A DNA stretch of 35,578 nucleotides from positions 1 through 35,578 of the forward strand of contig JADZGF010000014.1 of assembly GCA_020854065.1 (NCBI GenBank), written 5' to 3'. Below the pieces are notes generated by a model. It was not told the DNA's origin. It ran no database searches and worked only from the letters and a program-made list of their open reading frames with translations. A program made the position numbers and the translations under genes. Positions 29,399-35,578 of the stretch are shown here, in pieces; position 1 is the first letter of the stretch; every line of letters begins with the position of its first letter. This DNA is from Candidatus Nomurabacteria bacterium (GTDB taxonomy: Bacteria > Patescibacteriota > Minisyncoccia > Phycocordibacterales > SBAW01).

Positions 29399-30757
29399 AT
29401 GCAAACGTGGCTCCGTGCATCTGGGCAGAGCGACGACGAACGCCGACATGCCTTGGCGCATGATCTTGGTGTCCCATTCGTCACTTTTGAGCGGCATGAA
29501 ATAGAGCCGGAGGCTCTCATGTGTATCCCCGAGCCTCTGTGCCGGGCGCACAACATCCTTGCGTTCAAGTCGCGAGATGGAGTGGTCGAGGTGGCAGTGT
29601 TGGATCTTGATGCGCTTGAGTCACTTAAGCCACTACGTGCTCACTTGCCACGCCTTCTTCCACGTCTCACGACCGAAGCGACGATCAAGGGTGGGTTAGT
29701 GCGGTACCAGCAATTATTGAAAGAGAAGTTTGGCCCTATGCTTGCCGAGGTGAAAAACCCGGTGCATTTGTTGCGCGGACTTGTGTCCCACGCACTTCAC
29801 TCTGGCGCTTCTGCTATACACTTGGATCCAACTGCAGATGCATTGCGCGTACGCTACCGTATCGGTGGACGCTTATATGATGGACTCACGCTTCCAAAAG
29901 AAGCGCATGCAGGTATTGCAAACGCATTGCCTGCAAGTGGCAGTGGCACGCTTGAGCTTGGGTTTGCTGATGCGGCAAATATGCGTGTACATACGTCACC
30001 TGGTGTGCACGGGAAAAAAATTGTGGTGCATGCGCATCGACATGGTGGCGCAGGGCGCACTATAGAGTCTCTTGGTTTCCATGGTGAAGCGCTTGAGCGT
30101 GTGTATCGTGCACTTTCACGTCGCGAAGGGTTAATGCTTATAACTGGTGTAGGCAAGACTACACTCCTGGATACGCTCACCGACGCACTCGATTCGCTCC
30201 ATGTGGCACTGGTACGCGCGCATGATGCGCCGGGATTGCGTGCTGCATTTAAAACAGATCCAGATATTGTGGTGATGGATGATGTGCCTGATCGTGAGAG
30301 TGCACGCCTTTTGGTGAATGGTGCAAAGCGTGGGGTATTTGTGGTTGCAAGTGCTTCGGATGATATTGCACAAGAAATTGATGCCGATCTTCTCATTACC
30401 ACTGCAGTCTTGGATCGATTGTGTACGAAACAATTCCATGACACCCGCAAACTTTCTCGCTCCGAAGGGGAGGTATTTGAACAGGTAACAAACTTTGCAC
30501 CCGTATTTAATGCGCTCAAAGAAGAGGGGAAGATTCCTACAGATCGACCCTGGAAGGATGTCGTATTTGCACATCCAGTACCGTGCACAGAGTGCCCTAA
30601 TGGGTACAAAGGCCAGGTTGGTATCTATGAGGTCGCTGATCGGGGTGGGGTAGTGGGGTTAACCTTGGCTGAGGATGCGCTTTTTAAGGCAGCCGAAGGA
30701 ACTACGAGTATTGAACAAGCTCTCTCTTTTGTTGAATCTGGGGAAGAAATGGCTTAA
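29399..30757 (+). CDS. degenerate PilB/GspE-like secretion ATPase
   Basis: A 452-residue protein, against about 560 for typical PilB. The N-terminal part (1-110) resembles the MshEN region, and 130-165 keeps SGASAIHLDP and RVRYRIGGRLYDG. Three core motifs have drifted. The Walker A segment (MLITGVGKTT, 246-255) is about four residues short and lacks the first Gly. The region after DPDI (287-290) has DD in place of the Walker B Glu. Only one Cys pair (CTEC, 396-399) of the zinc motif remains before NGYKGQVGIYEV. It may be a non-catalytic or partner subunit of a type IV pilus system. Predicted leaderless. Confidence 0.85.
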   Translation: MQTWLRASGQSDDERRHALAHDLGVPFVTFERHEIEPEALMCIPEPLCRAHNILAFKSRDGVVEVAVLDLDALESLKPLRAHLPRLLPRLTTEATIKGGLVRYQQLLKEKFGPMLAEVKNPVHLLRGLVSHALHSGASAIHLDPTADALRVRYRIGGRLYDGLTLPKEAHAGIANALPASGSGTLELGFADAANMRVHTSPGVHGKKIVVHAHRHGGAGRTIESLGFHGEALERVYRALSRREGLMLITGVGKTTLLDTLTDALDSLHVALVRAHDAPGLRAAFKTDPDIVVMDDVPDRESARLLVNGAKRGVFVVASASDDIAQEIDADLLITTAVLDRLCTKQFHDTRKLSRSEGEVFEQVTNFAPVFNALKEEGKIPTDRPWKDVVFAHPVPCTECPNGYKGQVGIYEVADRGGVVGLTLAEDALFKAAEGTTSIEQALSFVESGEEMA

Positions 30758-30792
30758 AATATAGCCTTTTTGACTATTTGAAACAATATCTC

Positions 30793-30821
30793 TTGACAAA
30801 TGTCAAGTATGGGTGTATATT
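30793..30821 (+). promoter_or_regulatory. consensus promoter with operator-like palindrome
   Basis: TTGACA (30793-30798), a 17-bp spacer and TATATT (30816-30821). The -35 is the first half of TTGACAAATGTCAA (30793-30806), a perfect inverted repeat. Confidence 0.75.
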
Positions 30822-30827
30822 AGTATC

Positions 30828-30938
30828 AGTTACGATCAATCAAATAGTGAGCGCCTTAGAGGGGCGATCGCAATTAAGGCGCAGCTACCGAGCTGCTGCC
30901 AGGCGGTCCTCTTCTTATAGAGACCGCCTTTTTGTTTT
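30828..30938 (+). ncRNA. candidate small RNA or attenuated leader
   Basis: A strong promoter and a strong terminator bracket about 110 nt without a reading frame. Predicted stems: GCGCCTTA/TAAGGCGC (30851-30882), GCAGCT/AGCTGC with an ACCG loop (30881-30896), and the terminator. The first two overlap by two bases and could alternate. It could be a free small RNA or a riboswitch-like leader for the tiny genes downstream. I do not recognise a known family. Confidence 0.55.
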
Positions 30939-30939
30939 G
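30901..30939 (+). terminator. terminator of the candidate small RNA
   Basis: AGGCGGTC/GACCGCCT with a 13-nt loop, followed by TTTTGTTTTG. Confidence 0.88.
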
Positions 30940-30979
30940 TCGTACCCATCTTTGATAACTACATAGCGATTTAGGAAAA

Positions 30980-31001
30980 ACACATCGCGCAAGCGATATG
31001 T
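30980..31001 (+). other. GNRA-capped hairpin before a tiny gene
   Basis: ATCGC/GCGAT with a GCAA tetraloop, extended by a few more pairs, ends at the ATG at 31002. It resembles the GNRA-capped hairpins of the radical SAM cassette in style but not in sequence. Confidence 0.4.
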
Positions 31002-31088
31002 ATGTTGTTCCTCGTCGCCGGACTTACTTCTGTAGGTATGGTACGAGGGATCGCAATAGTGCAATCCCACAACCCGAAGGGGGCTTCC

Positions 31089-31184
31089 ATGTACATCATC
31101 GATCGTTCTGGCATCGTGCACTTTATCCGCAGCAAGTCACAGGTTGCCGAGAAGGCAAAGGAGGGGCGTGAAGCCGGCAAGTAA
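31089..31184 (+). CDS. 31-residue basic peptide, tentative
   Basis: Encodes MYIIDRSGIVHFIRSKSQVA and a Lys/Glu-rich tail. GAAGGGGG upstream is a possible Shine-Dalgarno. The same frame is open from an ATG at 31002, which would add a hydrophobic N-terminus (60 residues in all). A terminator follows. The coding call is moderate and the start uncertain. Confidence 0.45.
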   Translation: MYIIDRSGIVHFIRSKSQVAEKAKEGREAGK

Positions 31185-31200
31185 ATTTTTCAAGGAAATT

Positions 31201-31228
31201 GGCGAGCACTGCGGTGCTCGCCTTCTTT
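31201..31228 (+). terminator. terminator
   Basis: GGCGAGCAC/GTGCTCGCC with a TGCG loop, followed by TTCTTTAT. It separates the 31-residue basic peptide gene from the next two small genes. Confidence 0.85.
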
Positions 31229-31232
31229 ATCA

Positions 31233-31255
31233 ACCACACGAATCTTTCGTGTGGT
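31233..31255 (+). other. 10-bp hairpin in a small-gene leader
   Basis: ACCACACGAA/TTCGTGTGGT with a TCT loop and no T-run, about 35 nt before the 31-residue membrane peptide gene. Possibly a leader structure or processing site. Confidence 0.5.
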
Positions 31256-31289
31256 CGTAGAGAAATCTTGATTGAAAGAGGAGGTTCCT

Positions 31290-31385
31290 ATGGTACGTGC
31301 AATTGTAAGAGGATGCTTGGCTACCTTGTCTTCCCTAGCGGGAATGGCGGTCCTACTGTCCGTTGTCGCCTACTTTGTCTCCTAG
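31290..31385 (+). CDS. 31-residue hydrophobic peptide
   Basis: Encodes MVRAIVRGCLATLSSLAGMA followed by VLLSVVAYFVS: two Arg at the start, then one membrane helix. AGAGGAGG lies 6 nt before the ATG, a strong Shine-Dalgarno. The next gene starts 14 nt after its stop. Short, basic and hydrophobic peptides can be type I toxins or membrane regulators; neither is established here. Confidence 0.6.
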   Translation: MVRAIVRGCLATLSSLAGMAVLLSVVAYFVS

Positions 31386-31398
31386 AAAGGAGGAAGCA

Positions 31399-31698
31399 AT
31401 GAAGAAATCACTGCAGTGGATCATGTATGCCACATTGGCCTGCGTGTGTTTCCTTGTAGCGGTTGCTGCATGGGAGCTGGGCACGAAAGGGGAGGTACAT
31501 TTTCTCTATATACCGCTCTTCGCCGCGCTCGGTGCAGGTTTTACCTCGGCCACATGGTTCAACATATGGCCGCCGGTCCCACACCCGCTCGCGCGAGAAC
31601 ATCGTGTCCGCATCACAGGCGTGGACGCGGTGAAGGAAGTTCTTAGTCCGCGGCGTAGGTCGCGGAGAAGATGGTATAACCTTTGGGGTCTTACATGA
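31399..31698 (+). CDS. 99-residue two-helix membrane protein
   Basis: Begins MKKSLQWIMYATLACVCFLV; membrane helices at about 7-25 and 35-58, then a basic C-terminal region (about 63-99) with RRRSRRRWYN. AAAGGAGG lies 5 nt before the ATG. It follows the 31-residue hydrophobic peptide by 14 nt, so the two are likely co-translated. No family recognised. Confidence 0.65.
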   Translation: MKKSLQWIMYATLACVCFLVAVAAWELGTKGEVHFLYIPLFAALGAGFTSATWFNIWPPVPHPLAREHRVRITGVDAVKEVLSPRRRSRRRWYNLWGLT

Positions 31699-31709
31699 CC
31701 CCTGTTTTT

Positions 31710-31766
31710 AAGCCGCTAAGCAGCTGCAAGTGCCTCTAACACTTGTAGCCGTTTGGCGGCTTTTTG
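31710..31766 (+). terminator. two-tier terminator
   Basis: The outer stem AAGCCGC/GCGGCTT encloses an inner stem CTGCAAGTG/CACTTGTAG, followed by TTTTTG. It ends 4 nt before the tpiA -10. Confidence 0.8.
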
Positions 31767-31782
31767 CGTTATAGTTCAGGGT

Positions 31783-32517
31783 ATGCGTAAACGCTTGATA
31801 GTTGCCAACTGGAAGATGTACATCGAGACTCCTGATACGGCTAAGCGATTTATTACTGCACTTAAGCGTAAGCTTGCTCGTATGAGTGGTGTGGAAGTAT
31901 GGATAGCCCCTCCATTTACCATTCTCCCTACGCTCCCCAAAGGTTCATACAAATTAGGCGGACAAGCAGTCTCTGCGAAAGAAGGTGCACACACGGGGCA
32001 GGTGAGTGCTGGTATGTTGCGCGCCGCCGGTGCCTCGTTTTGCATTGTGGGGCACTCGGAGCAGCGTGCACAGGGCGCTGATGCTGAAGCGGTACGTGCG
32101 CAGTTTGCATCGGTGCTCAAGCAGGGGATGGTTGGAATTTTGTGTGTAGGCGAAGAAGCGCGCAAAGAAGATGGTTCGCATTTTGCACAGATAGAGGAAG
32201 AGATCCGCAGTGCGTGTACCGGCATGCAGGCGTTTGCAAACAAAATCATCGTTGCGTACGAACCTATCTGGGCAATTGGCGCTTTGCAGGCTATGCAGCC
32301 GCAAGAATTAGAAGAGACCGTTATTTTTATAAAGAAGACGCTTTCGCAAGCACTTGGTCGTGAAGGAGGACTCAAGATTCCGATCCTTTATGGCGGTTCA
32401 GTCGAAGGCGGCAATGCGCACGCGCTCCTTGCAAGCGGAGTCAGCGGATTTTTGGTGGGGCGGGCAAGTGCAGATATTAATTCATTTGGCGAGATACTCA
32501 CTACATGCAAGAAATAA
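31783..32517 (+). CDS. tpiA: triosephosphate isomerase
   Basis: A 244-residue TIM barrel that interconverts dihydroxyacetone phosphate and glyceraldehyde-3-phosphate. It has ANWKMY with the active-site Asn and Lys, GHSEQR with the catalytic His, VAYEPIWAIG with the catalytic Glu, and YGGSV for phosphate binding. The ATG at 31783 is the family start; TATAGT (31770-31775) ends 8 nt before it, so the mRNA is probably leaderless. Its last 13 nt overlap pgk, forming a glycolytic pair. Confidence 0.97.
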   Translation: MRKRLIVANWKMYIETPDTAKRFITALKRKLARMSGVEVWIAPPFTILPTLPKGSYKLGGQAVSAKEGAHTGQVSAGMLRAAGASFCIVGHSEQRAQGADAEAVRAQFASVLKQGMVGILCVGEEARKEDGSHFAQIEEEIRSACTGMQAFANKIIVAYEPIWAIGALQAMQPQELEETVIFIKKTLSQALGREGGLKIPILYGGSVEGGNAHALLASGVSGFLVGRASADINSFGEILTTCKK

Positions 32518-33587
32518 AGTTACTCAAGGATGCCGATGTGAAAGGCAAACGCGTATTAGTGCGCGTTGATTTTAATGAACCAGTGAAAGACGGTGTGGTG
32601 GCAGACGATGTGCGCATTAAAGCGGTGCTCCCAACCATTGCGTATCTACGTGAGCACGGTGCGGCATCGATAATTCTTTTGACACATCTTGCTCGTCCCA
32701 CCTCTCCACAAGATCCATCGGGTGACCTTACACCCATCCGTACCGCACTTGGTGCACTTATCGATATGCAGGGAATTGAACTGCATGAAAACCTCCGCTT
32801 TAATCCTGGAGAAGAATCTAATGATCCCGAGTTTGCGAAAGAGTTAGCAGCCCTTGGCGACGTATACGTGAACGATGCATTTGCAGCGTCACATCGCGAA
32901 CACGCTTCAATTGTTGGTGTGCCAAAATTGCTTCCAAGTTATGCAGGTCTTTTGATGGGGCGCGAAATTGCAGGACTTACTCCTGCGCTCACTCCTCCTC
33001 CAGGGGCACTTGCGATCATCGGAGGTGCAAAGTTTGAAACAAAGCTCCATTTGATTCAGAAACTCCTTTCGCAATATAGCGAGTTGTTGCTTGGTGGTGC
33101 GCTGGGTAACGACATCATCAAGGCACGCGGCCTTCCATTTGGTGCATCTATCGTATCGCACGAGCCAGTGCCTATAGATGTTGCAATTAATGATCGACTT
33201 ATGCCGCCCATGGATGCAGTGGTTATGAGTGGTCCTGGTGCAGAACGCGAAGCAATCATTGTCGACATCCGTGCAGAGGAACGCATTATCGATATTGGTC
33301 CTGCGACAAGCACACTGTGGGCCGAAAAAATTGCAGCTGCACCATTCGTATTATGGAATGGGCCTATGGGTATATACGAGGAAGGGTACGTTGATGGTAC
33401 AAATGTACTTGCAGAAGCTCTTTCTAAAAGTCCTGCACGCGCAGTCGTAGGTGGTGGCGACACTATTGCGGCACTTACCAAACATAGCTTTGATGCACAA
33501 AAAGTATTTGTATCGACCGGGGGTGGTGCGATGCTCGACTTCTTAGCACACGGTACCTTGCCGGGGCTAGAGGCTCTGCGGAATTAA
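32505..33587 (+). CDS. pgk: phosphoglycerate kinase
   Basis: A 360-residue enzyme, shorter than the usual 390-415. It keeps VRVDFNEPVKDG, DDVRIKAVLPTI, the HLARP loop, the nucleotide-site GGAKFETKL and the hinge and C-terminal GGGDTIAAL and STGGGA. It makes ATP from 1,3-bisphosphoglycerate. It starts inside the end of tpiA (13-nt overlap), so the two are translated together. Its 3' end overlaps the convergent HIT gene by 21 nt, with no terminator visible between them. Confidence 0.97.
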   Translation: MQEIKLLKDADVKGKRVLVRVDFNEPVKDGVVADDVRIKAVLPTIAYLREHGAASIILLTHLARPTSPQDPSGDLTPIRTALGALIDMQGIELHENLRFNPGEESNDPEFAKELAALGDVYVNDAFAASHREHASIVGVPKLLPSYAGLLMGREIAGLTPALTPPPGALAIIGGAKFETKLHLIQKLLSQYSELLLGGALGNDIIKARGLPFGASIVSHEPVPIDVAINDRLMPPMDAVVMSGPGAEREAIIVDIRAEERIIDIGPATSTLWAEKIAAAPFVLWNGPMGIYEEGYVDGTNVLAEALSKSPARAVVGGGDTIAALTKHSFDAQKVFVSTGGGAMLDFLAHGTLPGLEALRN

Positions 33588-33875
33588 ATGTATATGCGTG
33601 TGGGCAATCTCGTCGCCCATGATGTTAAGCCGGACGTATTCCGTCTTGTGTGTTTGCCCTAACTCCTGGGCCAACTTTTTTGATATACGAAACATGTGGT
33701 CGGAGAGGGGGTCGGGCATTTGATAGAACCAGCGCGAATGTTCTTTCGGGATAAGGAGCGTGTGTCCTGGTGCTTTAGGGTGGATGTCTAAGAATGCGAC
33801 GACCATGTCGTCCTCATACACTTTTTGTGCAGGGATCTCGCCGGCGGCTATTTTGCAGAAAATGCAGTTTTCCAT
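33567..33875 (-). CDS. HIT-family nucleotide hydrolase
   Basis: A 102-residue HINT-type protein. CIFCKIAAGEIPAQKVYEDD is the usual start, and HTHIHLIPQ is the histidine triad near the end. The CxxC at the start may bind zinc. It hydrolyses nucleotide phosphoramidates or related compounds; the natural substrate is not known. TATACT (33887-33882, minus) ends 7 nt before the ATG, in a palindrome shared with recJ. Confidence 0.94.
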   Translation of the reverse strand: MENCIFCKIAAGEIPAQKVYEDDMVVAFLDIHPKAPGHTLLIPKEHSRWFYQMPDPLSDHMFRISKKLAQELGQTHKTEYVRLNIMGDEIAHTHIHLIPQSL

Positions 33876-33881
33876 AGCTCC

Positions 33882-33889
33882 AGTATACT
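33882..33889. promoter_or_regulatory. palindromic -10 shared by HIT gene and recJ
   Basis: AGTATACT is its own complement and gives TATACT on both strands. It ends 7 nt before the HIT start (33875, minus) and 8 nt before the recJ start (33897, plus). Only 21 bp separate the two start codons, so both mRNAs should be leaderless. Confidence 0.75.
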
Positions 33890-33896
33890 AAATCGA

Positions 33897-35543
33897 ATGA
33901 AATCGTATCGGGTACGGGAGAGACTCCATGAACAACTACTCCCGCACCTGATGCTCTCGCGCGGTATTGCGCTTGATGCGCACGAGTCTTTTCTTACACC
34001 TAATTTTGAACGAGATAGTCACGATCCTTTTTTGCTTCCTGACATGGGCGTTGCCGTTGAGCGGATCATGGCAGCTAAACAGAGTGGGGAGAAAGTGGCG
34101 GTGTGGAGTGACTATGACTGTGATGGTATTCCAGGTGGTGTCTTGCTCACCGAATTTTTCCGTGCAATCGGCATTGATACCACACACTACATTCCTGATC
34201 GACACGCCGAAGGGTATGGATTAAATAACGAAGGACTCGCAACGCTCGCGCAAGCAGGCGTGACTCTTGTTGTTACGGTTGATCTCGGGACGACTGATGT
34301 TGAACCTATCGCGTTTGCGAAAACAAAAGGCATCGACGTCATTATCACCGACCACCATCTTGAACCTGCGCAGCTTCCCGAAGCGCTCGCGATTATCAAT
34401 CCAAAACTAAAGACGAGTCAGTATCCCTTTGATGGGCTCTGTGGTGCAGGTGTTGCGTGGAAGTTAGCACAAGCAATCCAGCAGAAGCATAAATTACTTG
34501 GTGAAGGTCAAGAAAAATGGATGCTCGACTTGGCAGCACTTGGAACGCTTTCTGACATGGTGCCGTTAGTGGGGGAGAATCGGATGATTGCACACTACGG
34601 ACTTGTGGTGATGCGAAAGATGCGCCGACCGGGGCTCTCATCGCTTTTTAGACTCTTGCGTATTAAGTCCGAACTTTTAACTGAGGACGATATTGGTTTT
34701 ATGATCGCGCCGCGTATTAATGCAGCGTCGCGCATGGGTACACCTCGCACGGCTGCACAGTTGTTAGGAGAGCAGGATAAAACCATTGCAACGGGGCTTG
34801 CGAAAGAACTACAAGCACTGAACGACGAACGTAAAGGGTTGGTTGCGGCAACGGTTAAGGAAGTAAATAAACGGTTGGCGATGGGGGTAGAGAGTTCAGT
34901 CATTGTGATGGGCAGCCCCAGTTGGCGTCCGGGTATTTTAGGATTAGTGGCAAACAATGTTGCAGAAACGTATGGCAAGCCAGTGTTTTTGTGGGGACGC
35001 GAAGGGGGTGAACTTATGCGGGGCAGCGTGCGCGGTGCTCCCGGTATCAACGTGGTTGAACTTATGGCTGGTGCTCGAGATGTGTTTGAAGACTTTGGCG
35101 GACACACCGCGTCAGGTGGTTTTTCTCTTACACAAGAACGAGTGCACGAGTTGCCGATGCGACTTGCTGCAGCGTATGAGTCAATCGCACAGAAAGGGTT
35201 GGCACAAAACGAAGTGCTTATCGATCGTGAATTAGATATGGCAGAGGTTTCTTTTGCACATCGAGAGTTAAAGAAGCTTGCGCCATTCGGTATTGGCAAT
35301 CAAAAGCCCTTGTTTGTGGTGCCGCGTGTCACGATTGGAAATGCAAAGATGTTTGGCAAAGCGCAAGAACATTTAGATTTGCGACTTACCAATGGATCAA
35401 CGAGCGTAAGTGGTATTTCGTTTTTTGCGAAACCGTCGAACTTTACCAAACAGATTTCGGTAGGGGATACGGCAGATGTTGTAGGTCATGTTGAAACTGA
35501 TTGGCGGGGGCAGCCACGCATCCGCGTGGTTGATGTGCTCTAA
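33897..35543 (+). CDS. recJ: single-stranded DNA exonuclease RecJ
   Basis: A 548-residue DHH/DHHA1 5' to 3' exonuclease acting in recombination and repair. The DHH domain has WSDYDCDGIPGG, VTVDLGTTD and IITDHHLEP; the DHHA1 part has the RINAASRMG and GHTASGGFSL regions, and an OB-like C-terminal domain follows (about 450-548). I chose the ATG at 33897 (MKSYRVRERLH) by promoter spacing and family fit over the upstream ATG at 33825, which lies inside the HIT gene. Confidence 0.96.
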   Translation: MKSYRVRERLHEQLLPHLMLSRGIALDAHESFLTPNFERDSHDPFLLPDMGVAVERIMAAKQSGEKVAVWSDYDCDGIPGGVLLTEFFRAIGIDTTHYIPDRHAEGYGLNNEGLATLAQAGVTLVVTVDLGTTDVEPIAFAKTKGIDVIITDHHLEPAQLPEALAIINPKLKTSQYPFDGLCGAGVAWKLAQAIQQKHKLLGEGQEKWMLDLAALGTLSDMVPLVGENRMIAHYGLVVMRKMRRPGLSSLFRLLRIKSELLTEDDIGFMIAPRINAASRMGTPRTAAQLLGEQDKTIATGLAKELQALNDERKGLVAATVKEVNKRLAMGVESSVIVMGSPSWRPGILGLVANNVAETYGKPVFLWGREGGELMRGSVRGAPGINVVELMAGARDVFEDFGGHTASGGFSLTQERVHELPMRLAAAYESIAQKGLAQNEVLIDRELDMAEVSFAHRELKKLAPFGIGNQKPLFVVPRVTIGNAKMFGKAQEHLDLRLTNGSTSVSGISFFAKPSNFTKQISVGDTADVVGHVETDWRGQPRIRVVDVL

Positions 35544-35557
35544 AGGTTTCAGGGTTG

Positions 35558-35578
35558 TATACTGGAAGTATGATTTTA
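35558..35578 (+). CDS. start of a further gene, cut by the window edge
   Basis: TATACT (35558-35563) is followed after 6 nt by ATGATTTTA at 35570, the same promoter-to-start spacing as other genes here. Only three codons are visible, so nothing can be said of the product. Confidence 0.5.

Noticed and set aside
31776-32375. A 199-codon minus-strand frame opposite tpiA
   Set aside because: Cys/Ser/Ala-rich mirror of a conserved gene, with no support as a separate gene.

Overview
The window looks like a chromosomal segment of a Candidate Phyla Radiation bacterium, probably Parcubacteria. I infer this from compact enzymes (a 360-residue phosphoglycerate kinase, a trigger factor without its PPIase domain), a stripped-down PilB-like ATPase, Pro/Ala/Ser-rich single-pass proteins, and housekeeping genes that lack Shine-Dalgarno sites. 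TGA acts as a stop, so the code is standard. I did not identify a species.

Layout: 1-5100 (minus strand) is rpsO, a NYN/LabA nuclease, pnp, a membrane protein and a DksA/TraR-like protein. 5200-10400 holds a deacetylase-glycosyltransferase fusion, small membrane or exported proteins, a tyrosine recombinase and exonuclease III. 10340-11550 is a transferred-looking unit: an HTH/ATPase/STAS-like regulator sitting between two copies of the 3' end of xth. 11550-14290 has structured non-coding DNA, cca and three tRNA genes. 14360-15950 has a methyltransferase and a TrmB-type regulator. 16040-18630 is the most unusual region (below). 18630-29270 has a trypsin-like protease, tRNA-Gly, HU, rny, clpP, tig, ppa and nusA. 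29400-35578 has a PilB-like ATPase, a small-RNA locus, a cluster of tiny genes, tpiA-pgk, a HIT protein, recJ and the start of one more gene.

Main discovery candidate: at 16147-18542 a GC-richer cassette encodes a radical SAM enzyme without a SPASM-type cysteine set, then two 18-residue genes (MAAANTGSTGVGKPRPPK and MSGANTGSTGVTQPRPPK), then a receiver-like protein. The peptides share 14 of 18 residues; where residues are shared, codons differ only synonymously. Each peptide has a 10-11 nt perfect Shine-Dalgarno. Every gene of the cassette is followed by a copy of a hairpin element, and two intergenic stretches also share a GNRA-capped hairpin module. This resembles a minimal RiPP-like system with its own RNA regulation; I do not recognise it as a named family.

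Second theme: start signals. About seventeen genes have a -10 hexamer whose last base lies 6-9 nt (mostly 7-8) before the start codon, implying leaderless mRNAs. Two further genes begin 1-2 nt after a tRNA 3' end. The radical SAM cassette and several tiny genes instead use strong Shine-Dalgarno sites, so housekeeping and accessory genes use different translation start modes.
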